The notes below the pieces were generated by a model. That model ran no database searches. It saw only the letters and a list, made by a program, of their open reading frames with translations, and was not told where the DNA came from. Shown here piece by piece: positions 19,069 through 27,534 of a stretch of 64,000 bases of DNA. Source of the DNA: Clostridia bacterium (GTDB taxonomy: Bacteria > Bacillota > Clostridia > Christensenellales > Aristaeellaceae); contig JAFXVJ010000028.1 of NCBI GenBank assembly GCA_017524615.1, positions 35,222 through 99,221 on the forward strand, given 5' to 3'. The position numbers were made by a program, and so were the translations under genes. How positions within the stretch are numbered: the first letter of the stretch is position 1; every line of letters starts with the position of its first letter.

Positions 19069-20156
19069 ATCACCCCCAGCGTATACAGCAGGAACAGGAT
19101 CACATAGCCCCCCAGGCCGATCCCGGCGGTCAGGCCCAGAAGCCAGCCCCAGAATTTGCCCTTGTCCGTGGGCAGATCGCCGATAAACCGGCCCGTTTGG
19201 CCGTTCATGGCGAAGGTGTAGGTATGATCCTGCCAACGGGTATTGAGCATCCATACGGGCATGAGCACCTGGGACACCTGGCTGTTCAGCAGCTGGATCC
19301 GGGTATTGGCCGGGGTCGCGGAGGCATAGCCGCCCACCGTGCCCTTCATCAGCTGGGCTACGCTTTTTTGGATGCGCTCATTAGCCCGGGGCTGGCAATG
19401 CTGGGCGTCCACGTCATGCCGCTGGGCCTGATATCCGCTGAGATAAGCGATGGAAAAGCCCTTGGTGGCGTCATAGCTGAAGGGCTCAATGGACTCCATC
19501 AGGTCGTCGTCCATTTTCTGCGATCCGTCCACCGGCACCTCATTGAACCGCACATAGCCGCCCCGATGCAGCAGATAATGGGCTGTATTGGTGACCATAT
19601 AATTCCCCGACCGATGGCTGGATACCTTTGTGGCGTTGTAGGTGCAGTCCGCCTCCGCGTCGGTGCGGAACAGCCAGAAGGGCACGTAGATACCGGTGAT
19701 CTTTTCCACCCGGTTTTCATCGAAGAAACCCTTGGGCAGCAGCTTTTTCCCCTTGCAGTGGTCGCGGAAGGCGTTTTGCGCGTCCTGCTTGGTTTTCTGG
19801 AAGGGGATCACGCCGTCGGGGCGGTACACGCCGGTGAGCACCTCCGGCAGGACGGAGGGATTGCCGCAGTAGACGCATTCGGTAGCCGCCGTGGTGCCGT
19901 CGGTGAGGATTTCTGCGCCGCAGCTCTGGCAGTGGTAAGCCTTCAGCTAGCCGTATTCCTGGGGTGTGAAAGGCGCCTCCTGCGCGCTGGACCATTCCAG
20001 CTGCTCGGTATTCTCCACCTGCAATCCGGCCACGGCCTGGATCGTTTCCAGCGGGAAGGAATTGCCGCAGGATGCGCAGTCCAATTGCTGGCTCTGGCCC
20101 CCGAATGTCAGGGCGGAGCCGCAGCAGGGGCAGCGGTATAAGGTACTTTGCGGCAC
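19065..20156 (-). pseudogene. TFIIB-type zinc-ribbon membrane protein gene interrupted by an in-frame TAG
   Basis: A 364-codon frame starts at GTG 20156 after AAAGGAGGTG. It encodes a first zinc ribbon (CPCCGSALTFGG...CASCGNSF), a linker, a TAG at 19949-19947, a second ribbon (HCQSCGAEI...ECVYCGNP), a domain with VYVPFWLF-like text, and two membrane helices at the end. The frame is otherwise intact, including the coupled stop/start with the TPM gene. CAG to TAG would explain the stop. A product could still be made from the second part, but no good internal start with a ribosome site is evident. Proteins of this type are found beside TPM proteins; their role is not established. Confidence 0.75.
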
Positions 20157-20184
20157 GGAAACACCTCCTTTCCATAGAATCAGA

Positions 20185-20886
20185 TCATTCTTTTCCTTCA
20201 AATTGCCTGCACAGGGTGTATTTGCTGACGGCGGACTGCACCGCTTCCGGGCAGGCATAGGACAGCACCTGCACCAGATAGGGCGGCAGCACGCGATTGT
20301 ATTTGACCTCCAGGATCGTTTCGTCGTGACGCAGCACCGGCACGGTAGGCACCCGGGGATTAAACAGATCAATGCTGTTCAGGCCGGTGCGCACCCGCAT
20401 ATCAAAGGTGATGCGCACCTCCTCGGCGGGGTGGATATAGGCCTCCCGCTCGTAATCCACGATCACCACGGGATGCAGCAGCCTGGTGCGCATTTCCCGG
20501 TACACATCCCGCAGCAGGCCGCTTCGCGTGTTTTCCAGGCCTGCGGGATCCGCGGCGATCAATTGCTCCGCCAGATCCCGCGTGATCCTGGCGGACCGCT
20601 TGGAAATCAGGCTGCCCACCTTGGTTTTGCATTCCATAAAGATGTTGGCGTCGGACAGGTTATAGATGCGTATGCGGTACTTATCGCGGTCCTTGACGCC
20701 GCTGTATTTGTCATACAGGGCATCGTCAAACACCGTATCGAAATACAGCGAGCGGATATGATAGCTGCCGCCGTTTTTTTCCGCGTTGGGATCCAAATGC
20801 AGCACGCCGCCCAGCACCTGGCGCAGCACCTCCAATTGGGTGCGGGTGATATAAAATTTCAGTTCATGGCGCAGGGGCAGTGCCAT
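20185..20886 (-). CDS. Polyphosphate polymerase, VTC domain
   Basis: The 233-residue protein is a stand-alone VTC tunnel domain: RHELKFYITRTQ at the start, SLYFDTVFDDALYDKYSGVKDRDKYRIRIY, MECKTKVGSLISKRSARI, YEREAYIHPAEEVRITFDMRVRTG and ILEVKYNRVLPPYL near the end. These hold the basic residues and glutamates that, in yeast Vtc4, bind the polyphosphate chain, nucleotide and metal. It should make polyphosphate from ATP at the membrane. It follows DUF4956 by 3 nt, an association common in bacteria. The size is typical for the bacterial single-domain form. Confidence 0.9.
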   Translation of the reverse strand: MALPLRHELKFYITRTQLEVLRQVLGGVLHLDPNAEKNGGSYHIRSLYFDTVFDDALYDKYSGVKDRDKYRIRIYNLSDANIFMECKTKVGSLISKRSARITRDLAEQLIAADPAGLENTRSGLLRDVYREMRTRLLHPVVIVDYEREAYIHPAEEVRITFDMRVRTGLNSIDLFNPRVPTVPVLRHDETILEVKYNRVLPPYLVQVLSYACPEAVQSAVSKYTLCRQFEGKE

Positions 20887-20889
20887 TGC

Positions 20890-21585
20890 TTACGCCCCCG
20901 CTTCAGTCTGGCATGCCACCAGGGTAGCGTCGTATACGCCGTTGATATCCAGCATATCGGTCACCAGATTCACCCGCTGGTCCAGGCGCACCTCCACGGT
21001 CATTTCCGCGCCGGAGCGGGTGACGGTCTTGGACCGCATGCGCCAGAAGCGCGCGCTGCGCCGCAGGGTGCTTTCGATGTCGGGAAGAGCCTGCTCGTCA
21101 TAATGCAGCACCAAAAGGTAGCTGTTGTTCTGCCGCAGGTGGACCAAGGAAATGGCCAGGATGATCACGGAAATGCCCAGCAGCGCCACCATGGCGATGA
21201 CATAGGCGTTGGAGCCGATCAGAATGCCCATGGTGATGGACCAGAACATGTAGGCGGTGTCCAGGGGATCCTTGACGGCGGTGCGGAAGCGCACGATGCT
21301 CAGCGCGCCCACCATGCCCATGGACAGGGCCACGCTGCTGCCGATGGCCATGACCACCGGCGTGGTGACCAGGCACAGCAGAATCAGCGTGAGGGAAAAG
21401 GAGGGAGAATACAGCACGCCGCGATAGGTTTTCTTATAGACCACGGCGATGATCACGCCCGCCGCCAGCGCGAACAGAAGCGCGAGGGCCACATTCAGGG
21501 GCTTGAAATTCGCCAATTGATCGGCGAACCAATCCGCCAGGCTGGCGTCCTTGGTCAGGTCATTGAAGGTCAAATTGCTGTTCAT
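20890..21585 (-). CDS. DUF4956 membrane protein
   Basis: This 231-residue protein has four predicted membrane helices (residues about 32-150), with MAIGSSVALSMGMVGALSIVRFRTAVKDPLDTAYMFWSITMGI as the conserved core, and a cytoplasmic C-terminal domain. DUF4956 proteins are repeatedly found with VTC polyphosphate polymerases and CotH kinases; a channel or membrane partner for polyphosphate synthesis is a reasonable inference but unproven. AGGAGGATG lies before the start and its own promoter is at 21619-21647. Confidence 0.88.
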   Translation of the reverse strand: MNSNLTFNDLTKDASLADWFADQLANFKPLNVALALLFALAAGVIIAVVYKKTYRGVLYSPSFSLTLILLCLVTTPVVMAIGSSVALSMGMVGALSIVRFRTAVKDPLDTAYMFWSITMGILIGSNAYVIAMVALLGISVIILAISLVHLRQNNSYLLVLHYDEQALPDIESTLRRSARFWRMRSKTVTRSGAEMTVEVRLDQRVNLVTDMLDINGVYDATLVACQTEAGA

Positions 21586-21618
21586 TCGTTTTCATCCTCC
21601 TGTGTTTTTCCGTTTGTC

Positions 21619-21647
21619 ATATTACATGATTTTTTCTCGCAAGTCAA
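21619..21647 (-). promoter_or_regulatory. Promoter of the DUF4956-VTC operon
   Basis: On the minus strand TTGACT (21647-21642), a 17-nt spacer and TAATAT (21624-21619). It lies within the 70-bp gap after the CotH gene, so the four downstream genes can be expressed apart from CotH. Confidence 0.65.
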
Positions 21648-21655
21648 TGCCGGGT

Positions 21656-24600
21656 TCAATACCCCAGGTTTGGCGGCTGCTCGCCGAAGTAGTGAATCAT
21701 CTGCTCGTCAGTGAGCTTGAATTCTTCCTTCACAAAGCCCCAGAACAGGTTGGGCCGCTTATTCATCACGTTTTTCATGCGGTTCACGCGCTGCTGCCAG
21801 TAGCGCAGATAGCCCGAGGCGGTGGAGGGAGATTCCTCGTTGATGATCCGCGTATCAGGGTGGGACGCCCACCGCTCATAATGCCATTTCAATTCCGGCT
21901 CCACGAGGGCGGTGCATGCGTCCAGTTCCTGGATCATCACCTCGCTGGTCAGCGTTTGCAGGATGAAGCCCAGCCGCGTGAAGAATTTGTCCCGGATCTC
22001 ATCCGATTCCAGCATTTTGCGGAATATCACGTTGTTGATTTTCTTTTCACCCATGCCAGCGGTTTTCATATAGCTCCAGGGGCTGTTGAATCCGGAATTG
22101 TACAGGCCGTAATCCAGGTCGAACATCAAACACTTCCATTTGCCGCCGGGCAGCTTATAGTACATCAGGTTGCCGGGGTCGGAATCCCCGAAATACATTT
22201 TGATGGCGAACCAGTCGATATAGTTGTCTACGTCGATGTTGTCGTAAATGAACTGCAGATCCTCGGGCTTTTCATTGGGCGAGAGGGTCTTGAAGGTATT
22301 GATCAGGGCCTTGTATTCCTTGTTGCTGCCCTGGTCGGCGCTCAGGCTGCCCCGCAGGATGGTGGCGTTTTCATAGATTTCCTTGTCCTTCTCCAAGTCC
22401 AGGCCCTCATGCTGAGCAATGGAGAAGCGGTCCTTCCGCTCGCGCATATTGAAGTGGCCCCAGTATTCCCCGTTCAGGTACACCACCACCGGCTTCCAGG
22501 CCAGGGTGAGCACCGGAGAATCCAGATATTTGTCGATCAGCCGGGTCTGCACCCCGTCGGCCACCCGGGTCCACACGCAGTCGTTGCCCGAATTGCGCAG
22601 GGTGAAGGATTTATAGAAGGTGTAATCCCTGTCCTCGAACAGGGGATAATTGAAATATTTGGCGCCCAGGGCGGCTTGGGCCCGGAGCTTGAAGGATTTT
22701 TGCGGCATATCCAGGCTGAAATCGCCCATCAGATCCATCTTGATTCCCTGGGAGATATAGGCCTGGCCGCTTTCCTGACTGAAAATTTCCACATAGCCTT
22801 GCCGGTCCACCTTGCCGTAGGTGCGGTACACCGGCCACTTGAAGGGCAGCTTCACCTTGCCGTTTTCGCCCAGCTTCACCACTTCGGTGCAGCGGTTCAG
22901 GTCCGGCCCTTCGCACAGCAGGCCGTCGGTGGCGTTCCACAATTGCTCCGGATCGCACACCAGGCTCACCACGTCCATGGAATGGAAGGATTTGAAAATA
23001 TAGCTGGCAGTGGCGGTATCCGAGGGCTGCAAGCCGCTTTCAAAGGCCCGGGCCCGGATAACGACGGCTTTCCTGGCCTCCTCCACATGGATGGGACCGG
23101 TATACACCTGGCTGTTATTCAGGGTGGGAACGGAGCCGTCCGTGGTATAGCGGATGGTGGCGCCCGGGGCGGCGCTGATGGCGATTTCGATCATGTCGTC
23201 ATACAGGCCGGAAGGGGTATCAAAGGTAGGACGCAGGCTGAACCCGGAAAAGCCCGTGCCGTTGGCCGCGCCGGGCGTGGGGCCGTCATAATAAAAAAAG
23301 CCGTTCATCCCCAGCGTGCGGCCATAGGAAATGTCCGTGGGAATTTCCGGCAGGTACAGCCGGTCCAGCACCCGGCCGTCGGCGTTGGACAGGGTCATCA
23401 TTTCGCCCCCCGCCCGCGTGAGGCCAAAGGAAGCCCGCAGCTGGGCCGCGTTGGTATTGACGCCCTCATACTTGTCCAGCAGGATCACCTTGTATTCCCC
23501 CGGCTGAATCGCCGTGCCCTGAGGAAAGGTCCATTTCCGGGGCCAATTGATATTGTCGCTCAGGCCCCAGCCGGACAGATCCCACGCCTGACCGGAGGAA
23601 TTGAAAATCTCCACCCAGTCCCCCGCGCCCAGATCCGGAAAAGCCTTGACCTGGCTGGCGGAGGACATGACCTCCGAAAGATACACGCCCGTGGGATTCA
23701 GGGCGCGCAGATACTGGTCCGCGCGGTTGGCGCCGGCCTGGTTGTTGGGCGCGCCGGGGGTGGGCATGGTGAACACGCGCCAATTGAGCGTTGCGGGATC
23801 CCGGCCGTAGCTCATGTCCCGGTCCACGCCCTTTACCGTCACCCGGTCCACCAATTCGCCGGTGACGGTGGACAGCACCAGGGTTTCTTCTTCATTGTTG
23901 ATGGAGAAGTTGGTGTGGGGATACAGGGTGCTTTCCTCGATCTTATCCTTGCCCGAGCAAAACACGATGTAGTAGCCCCCCGCCGGGATCAGCGCATCCT
24001 TGGGAAAGGTCCATTTAAGGGGCTTGGTTTCATCGTCCGAGAGGGCAAAAGCGCCCAACCGGATATCCTGGGTGCCTGCGTTGTACAGTTCCACCCAATC
24101 GGACAATTCGTCGTCCTCATCCCGCAGGCCGGATCGGGGAGTGGGCACGATTTCGTTGATCATCAGGGTGCCGGCTTCCACGGTGTAGCGGCTCAGGTAG
24201 GTGTCGTGGCCCTCCACGGTATTGGGATAGCCGGGGGAATACTCCTCCGTCTTTGCCCAGGCGCCATCCTCCAGACGGGCGTAGCTTTCATCATTGTTCA
24301 GGGTGGGCACCTGCACGCTGTCCAGCGGGCGGGCGTTGGCGTCAAACAGGTAAATGGTCTCCCCGATGGAGGACAGCTTGAATTTGGCGTGCAGAACGCC
24401 GTGGGGATCGTCCCGGTTCACGCTGTCGCAGAAAACCACCACGTATCCGCCGGGATTCAGCGTCACGTCCGGAAACAGGAATTTGATGCGCTCCCCCCGG
24501 TCGGACAAGCCCACGTCTTTCATCCGGATGGGAGTGTCGGTGGTGTTATGGATCTCCACCCAATCCCCGAATTTGCCCGTTTCATCGGGAAAGGCGGACA

Positions 24601-24805
24601 CATTGTCGGTCATCACCTCGCTGAGCACCAGCCCGCTCTGCGCCGATGCCTGGCTGAAAGCCTGCACCTCTCTGTCCTGCCCGTCTCTGCCGGGCAGCGG
24701 GATGATTTCATGCAAAAGAATATACACCGCCAGCACCGCGGCCAGAATAAGCAGCAGCGGCAGGCGGGACATGTTGGAATGGCTTCTGCGCCGGGAAGTG
24801 GGCAT
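21656..24805 (-). CDS. CotH-type protein kinase with three lamin-tail domains, membrane anchored
   Basis: The 1049-residue protein has an N-terminal membrane anchor (PLLLILAAVLAVYILLHEI). Three lamin-tail domains follow (LVLSEVMTDN, LMINEIVPTP and VYLSEVMSSA mark their starts, each with DWVEI/L and a W/F-TFP strand), then a chitobiase-type C-domain-like module (GATIRYTTDGSVPTLNN). The C-terminal half is a CotH kinase: KSFKLRAQ, YWGHFNMRERKD, YFGDSDPGNLMYY and the metal motif DLDYGL. CotH in Bacillus phosphorylates spore-coat proteins. Here exterior localisation and lamin-tail domains suggest an envelope substrate. GGAGGAG precedes the ATG at 24805. Confidence 0.9.
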   Translation of the reverse strand: MPTSRRRSHSNMSRLPLLLILAAVLAVYILLHEIIPLPGRDGQDREVQAFSQASAQSGLVLSEVMTDNVSAFPDETGKFGDWVEIHNTTDTPIRMKDVGLSDRGERIKFLFPDVTLNPGGYVVVFCDSVNRDDPHGVLHAKFKLSSIGETIYLFDANARPLDSVQVPTLNNDESYARLEDGAWAKTEEYSPGYPNTVEGHDTYLSRYTVEAGTLMINEIVPTPRSGLRDEDDELSDWVELYNAGTQDIRLGAFALSDDETKPLKWTFPKDALIPAGGYYIVFCSGKDKIEESTLYPHTNFSINNEEETLVLSTVTGELVDRVTVKGVDRDMSYGRDPATLNWRVFTMPTPGAPNNQAGANRADQYLRALNPTGVYLSEVMSSASQVKAFPDLGAGDWVEIFNSSGQAWDLSGWGLSDNINWPRKWTFPQGTAIQPGEYKVILLDKYEGVNTNAAQLRASFGLTRAGGEMMTLSNADGRVLDRLYLPEIPTDISYGRTLGMNGFFYYDGPTPGAANGTGFSGFSLRPTFDTPSGLYDDMIEIAISAAPGATIRYTTDGSVPTLNNSQVYTGPIHVEEARKAVVIRARAFESGLQPSDTATASYIFKSFHSMDVVSLVCDPEQLWNATDGLLCEGPDLNRCTEVVKLGENGKVKLPFKWPVYRTYGKVDRQGYVEIFSQESGQAYISQGIKMDLMGDFSLDMPQKSFKLRAQAALGAKYFNYPLFEDRDYTFYKSFTLRNSGNDCVWTRVADGVQTRLIDKYLDSPVLTLAWKPVVVYLNGEYWGHFNMRERKDRFSIAQHEGLDLEKDKEIYENATILRGSLSADQGSNKEYKALINTFKTLSPNEKPEDLQFIYDNIDVDNYIDWFAIKMYFGDSDPGNLMYYKLPGGKWKCLMFDLDYGLYNSGFNSPWSYMKTAGMGEKKINNVIFRKMLESDEIRDKFFTRLGFILQTLTSEVMIQELDACTALVEPELKWHYERWASHPDTRIINEESPSTASGYLRYWQQRVNRMKNVMNKRPNLFWGFVKEEFKLTDEQMIHYFGEQPPNLGY

Positions 24806-24921
24806 GCATTCTCCTCCTTGCAGGGACTGGCGGCGAAGCAGCCGCATCTGCATTATAACACACAAATTCGTAACGGAAAAGACACAATTTTGTCCGCGGA
24901 AAAAAGTTCATAATTTGGCGG

Positions 24922-25485
24922 TCACTGCACCCATTCGATGCGGTCCAGCAGGGCAAGGAAATCCTCCCGGGACGCCTGAGGCGCATAGATCTCATAGGCG
25001 GCGGTCTCATCCGCGAAATAAGCGCTCCACGCGTCGTTCCGGCCGCAGAGCATCACGGGCAGGTTCTGCACATCGATGCCGCTGCGCAGTTCCACTGACA
25101 TTTCCGGCCGCATCAGCAGCGGCGCGGCGGAGGCAGGCCGCACGGCGGACAGCGTGGCGCCATTGTAGCGCAGGATGGCCATGCGCGCCGCCTGGCCATC
25201 GTGGGATGCGTTGCGGGTCTCCCCCGTCATGGGAAGTCCGGGCACCACGGGAAGCCGCGCGCCAAACAGCCGCGCGAGCGCAGCGGGATCATCGCTGGAG
25301 GCGGCCTGCAGCCGGGTCACCGCTTCCGGCTCTTCCTGCACCACAAAGCTGCCCTCCTCCGATTCAGGCGAATGGATCAGCACCGCGCCCACGTACACCG
25401 CCGCCATCAGCACCAGCGACAGCAGCCCCAGCCCGGCCCGGCCCAATACCCGGCGCAATTTACCTTTTCCTGTTGCTTCCGCCAT
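24922..25485 (-). CDS. Membrane-anchored protein of unknown function
   Basis: The 187-residue protein has one membrane helix near the N-terminus (LGLLSLVLMAAVYVGAVLI) and an external domain with no recognised family. Features include FGARLPVVPGLPMTGETRNAS, AILRYNGATLSAVRP and a terminal YEIYAPQASREDFLALLDRIEWV. The last part resembles the end of anti-sigma or outer-membrane-lipoprotein sorting-like domains, but the similarity is too weak to use. The start at 25485 has GAAAGGAAGGG upstream. It overlaps the next upstream gene by 26 nt, indicating a two-gene operon. Confidence 0.65.
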   Translation of the reverse strand: MAEATGKGKLRRVLGRAGLGLLSLVLMAAVYVGAVLIHSPESEEGSFVVQEEPEAVTRLQAASSDDPAALARLFGARLPVVPGLPMTGETRNASHDGQAARMAILRYNGATLSAVRPASAAPLLMRPEMSVELRSGIDVQNLPVMLCGRNDAWSAYFADETAAYEIYAPQASREDFLALLDRIEWVQ

Positions 25486-25864
25486 GATGCCCTTCCTTTC
25501 GCCCGTTTTTTCGTTTCGCCCATTCCTGGCCCGCCACGCATCCCACCAGCGACAGGCCCATGCACAGAAGCGCCATGCCGCCGCGATCCGCATACACCGG
25601 CAGCAGCCACAGCGCCCCGCCGATGGGGAAAAACGCCGCCAGGGGATGCACGCCGCCCAGGCCCGCCCACAAAGGGATCAGCACCGCGGCGATGGGCAGC
25701 ACGCCATAGAAATACAGGAAATACCATGCAACTGCCCGGTCGCCCTCCATCCGTGTGAACAGGACGGGCACGCCCTGCAGCGCCAGAGCGCTGACCGCCA
25801 GGATCAGAAACCGCATCCACGCCGACGGCCATGCGCTATCGCTTTTCCTTCCCATGCGCCTCAT
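25460..25864 (-). CDS. Small polytopic membrane protein of unknown function
   Basis: This 134-residue protein has four hydrophobic segments (residues about 17-35, 45-65, 72-90 and 95-110) with a basic C-terminus. No family could be recognised. Its 3-prime end overlaps the following membrane-anchored protein gene by 26 nt. The start region is read from MRRMGRKSD; a later start at the internal methionine of AWMRFL is possible. Confidence 0.55.
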   Translation of the reverse strand: MRRMGRKSDSAWPSAWMRFLILAVSALALQGVPVLFTRMEGDRAVAWYFLYFYGVLPIAAVLIPLWAGLGGVHPLAAFFPIGGALWLLPVYADRGGMALLCMGLSLVGCVAGQEWAKRKNGRKEGHHGGSNRKR

Positions 25865-25964
25865 TGCTTCCCTCCGCCCCGCGGGCCTGGAAGCAGCGCG
25901 GGTTCAAGCCATTGTATTCGGACGTTCGGCGTGCGCCCATTCAGGCCCGCCGAGCGTTATTATG

Positions 25965-26204
25965 CCATGATGCCAACCGTGCTCGCTATTCGCGGCCCGG
26001 TTGGACGGACAATCGGCTTTCAGCCGATTTCCTCATCATTATACCATGATGCCAACCGTGCTCGCTATTCGCGGCCCGGTTGGACGGACAATCGGCTTTC
26101 AGCCGATTTCCTCATCATTATACCATGATGCCAACCATGCTCGCTATTCGCGGCCCGGTTGGACGGACAATCGGCTTTCAGCCGATTTCCTCATCATTAT
26201 TATA
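25965..26204. repeat. Three tandem copies of a 79-bp unit
   Basis: Units start at 25965, 26044 and 26123 (CCATGATGCCAACC...), with a broken fourth start after 26201. They differ at very few positions. Each carries AATCGGC-TTTCA-GCCGATT, a 7-bp hairpin. The 79-bp period is not a multiple of three, so the array is not coding. It lies in the divergent gap between a minus-strand operon and the gene at 26446. Confidence 0.9.
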
Positions 26205-26267
26205 CCATAATCCGTCCATGCTTACAATCTTTGCGTCAATAATGTTACAAAATCTTTTCAGATTTAT

Positions 26268-26297
26268 GTGGAAAAGCGGATTTTCCTATGATATAAT
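26268..26297 (+). promoter_or_regulatory. Promoter upstream of secreted protein gene
   Basis: Extended -10 TGATATAAT ending at 26297; the -35 region is poor. The leader of about 150 nt to the ATG shows no recognised riboswitch. Confidence 0.55.
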
Positions 26298-26445
26298 GAC
26301 GATGAACGCTGCTGCATGCAGCTTCTCCACCCGGCCGGGCCGCATGCTGTGTGCACGGCTGGCATCAAAACTACAGGTCCCGGGGCCTTCCCAAGAGATG
26401 AACCGTTCGTTTTTGTTATCAAAAGGACCCAAGGAGGATATTCGG

Positions 26446-27534
26446 ATGAACAACAGAAGCCTTCACCGCACATGGCCGGCCCTGATACTGGCTCTGTGCA
26501 TGCTGCTGTCCGCCCTGCCGGCCCAGGCCGCTCCCGCCCGGGAATTGCAGGCGCTGGAAATGACGGTGGACGAAAAAATGCAGCTGTTGATCCGCATCGC
26601 GGATGAATCCATCCCGGAGGAATGCTACGATGCGGCGGCGGGCCAGCGCCTCCAAACCTTGCTGATCCCCGGCGAAGAGCCCAGCGCGGATCTTGCCGCC
26701 CAGGCCCTGTGGGCCGCCATCCTGTTGGCCCGGGAAACCACCCATCTGTCCTGGGAAGAAGCAGAGCGGCTGTACAGCCAGGTTTTCACCGAAGGAACGC
26801 TGCCCCTGTCCCGGGATCAGAAAAGCCCTTTCCTGACCCTGACGGAGGATGGCGTGGACGCTGAGCCCGTTCGCTCCCCGGATCACGGCGGGGCACACGT
26901 TTATTCCGTCACCTTCGACGGAACGAATGTGACGGTGCTGTACGATGAATACTTCTGCGAGCATGACGGCGGAGAAAGCGTGGACGAAATGCCCGAGGAT
27001 CTGGTCACCTGGACGGCCAACGTGTGCCTGTCCCTGCGCTACGCTCCGGAAACGGAATTCGGCTACACGGTGAACGGCATATCCCTGTCCCCTTCCTATC
27101 AGGATGGCCTGCTGTCCCGCTGGACGGACACGGAAAACACCGAATATGAGTATTCCCTGAAGCTGCCCTCCACCCTGGGCCTGGCGGACGACGATCCCGC
27201 CCACCGCGTGTGGCAGAACGCCGACGGCACCGTGACATTGACTGTGACTGCACGGGAAAAGACGGCGGGCGGCAGCGGCTACGATCAGGCCTACGCCGCT
27301 TTGGTGGCGAAGAACCGGGCGGAAAATCTGGGCCTCACCATCGTGCGGGAGGCGGATTTCAGCCGGTTCTATGCCGTGGGAGACGGACTGTATCAATTGA
27401 ATGTCCTGTCCGACGATTTATCGTGGGATTACGAGCTGACCCTCTCCTTCCCGCCGGAAAGGCAGGCGGAGTATGAATTATACGCGGAATTCATCCGCAA
27501 TTCGCTGATTATGTGGGGGATCGCCAATGGCTGA
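26446..27534 (+). CDS. Secreted protein of unknown function
   Basis: The 362-residue protein has a signal peptide ending at AQAA. The N-terminal helical part (residues 30-115) is followed by a beta-rich region with YSVTFDGTNVTVLYDEYFCEHDGGESVD and a C-terminal domain with VWQNADGTVTLTVTAREKT and YQLNVLSDDLSWDYELTLSFPPERQAEYE. No family was recognised. AAGGAGG at 26431 fixes the start; a longer frame reaching into the tandem repeat is an artefact. It overlaps the next gene by 8 nt. Confidence 0.75.
   Translation: MNNRSLHRTWPALILALCMLLSALPAQAAPARELQALEMTVDEKMQLLIRIADESIPEECYDAAAGQRLQTLLIPGEEPSADLAAQALWAAILLARETTHLSWEEAERLYSQVFTEGTLPLSRDQKSPFLTLTEDGVDAEPVRSPDHGGAHVYSVTFDGTNVTVLYDEYFCEHDGGESVDEMPEDLVTWTANVCLSLRYAPETEFGYTVNGISLSPSYQDGLLSRWTDTENTEYEYSLKLPSTLGLADDDPAHRVWQNADGTVTLTVTAREKTAGGSGYDQAYAALVAKNRAENLGLTIVREADFSRFYAVGDGLYQLNVLSDDLSWDYELTLSFPPERQAEYELYAEFIRNSLIMWGIANG

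Noticed and set aside
21551-24913. 1120-codon plus-strand frame opposite the CotH gene
   Set aside because: No start signal or family motif; codon bias of the CotH gene produces a His/Gln-rich antisense frame.
25965-26204. Tandem repeat as a CRISPR array
   Set aside because: Units are identical over all 79 bp, with no unique spacers and no cas genes.
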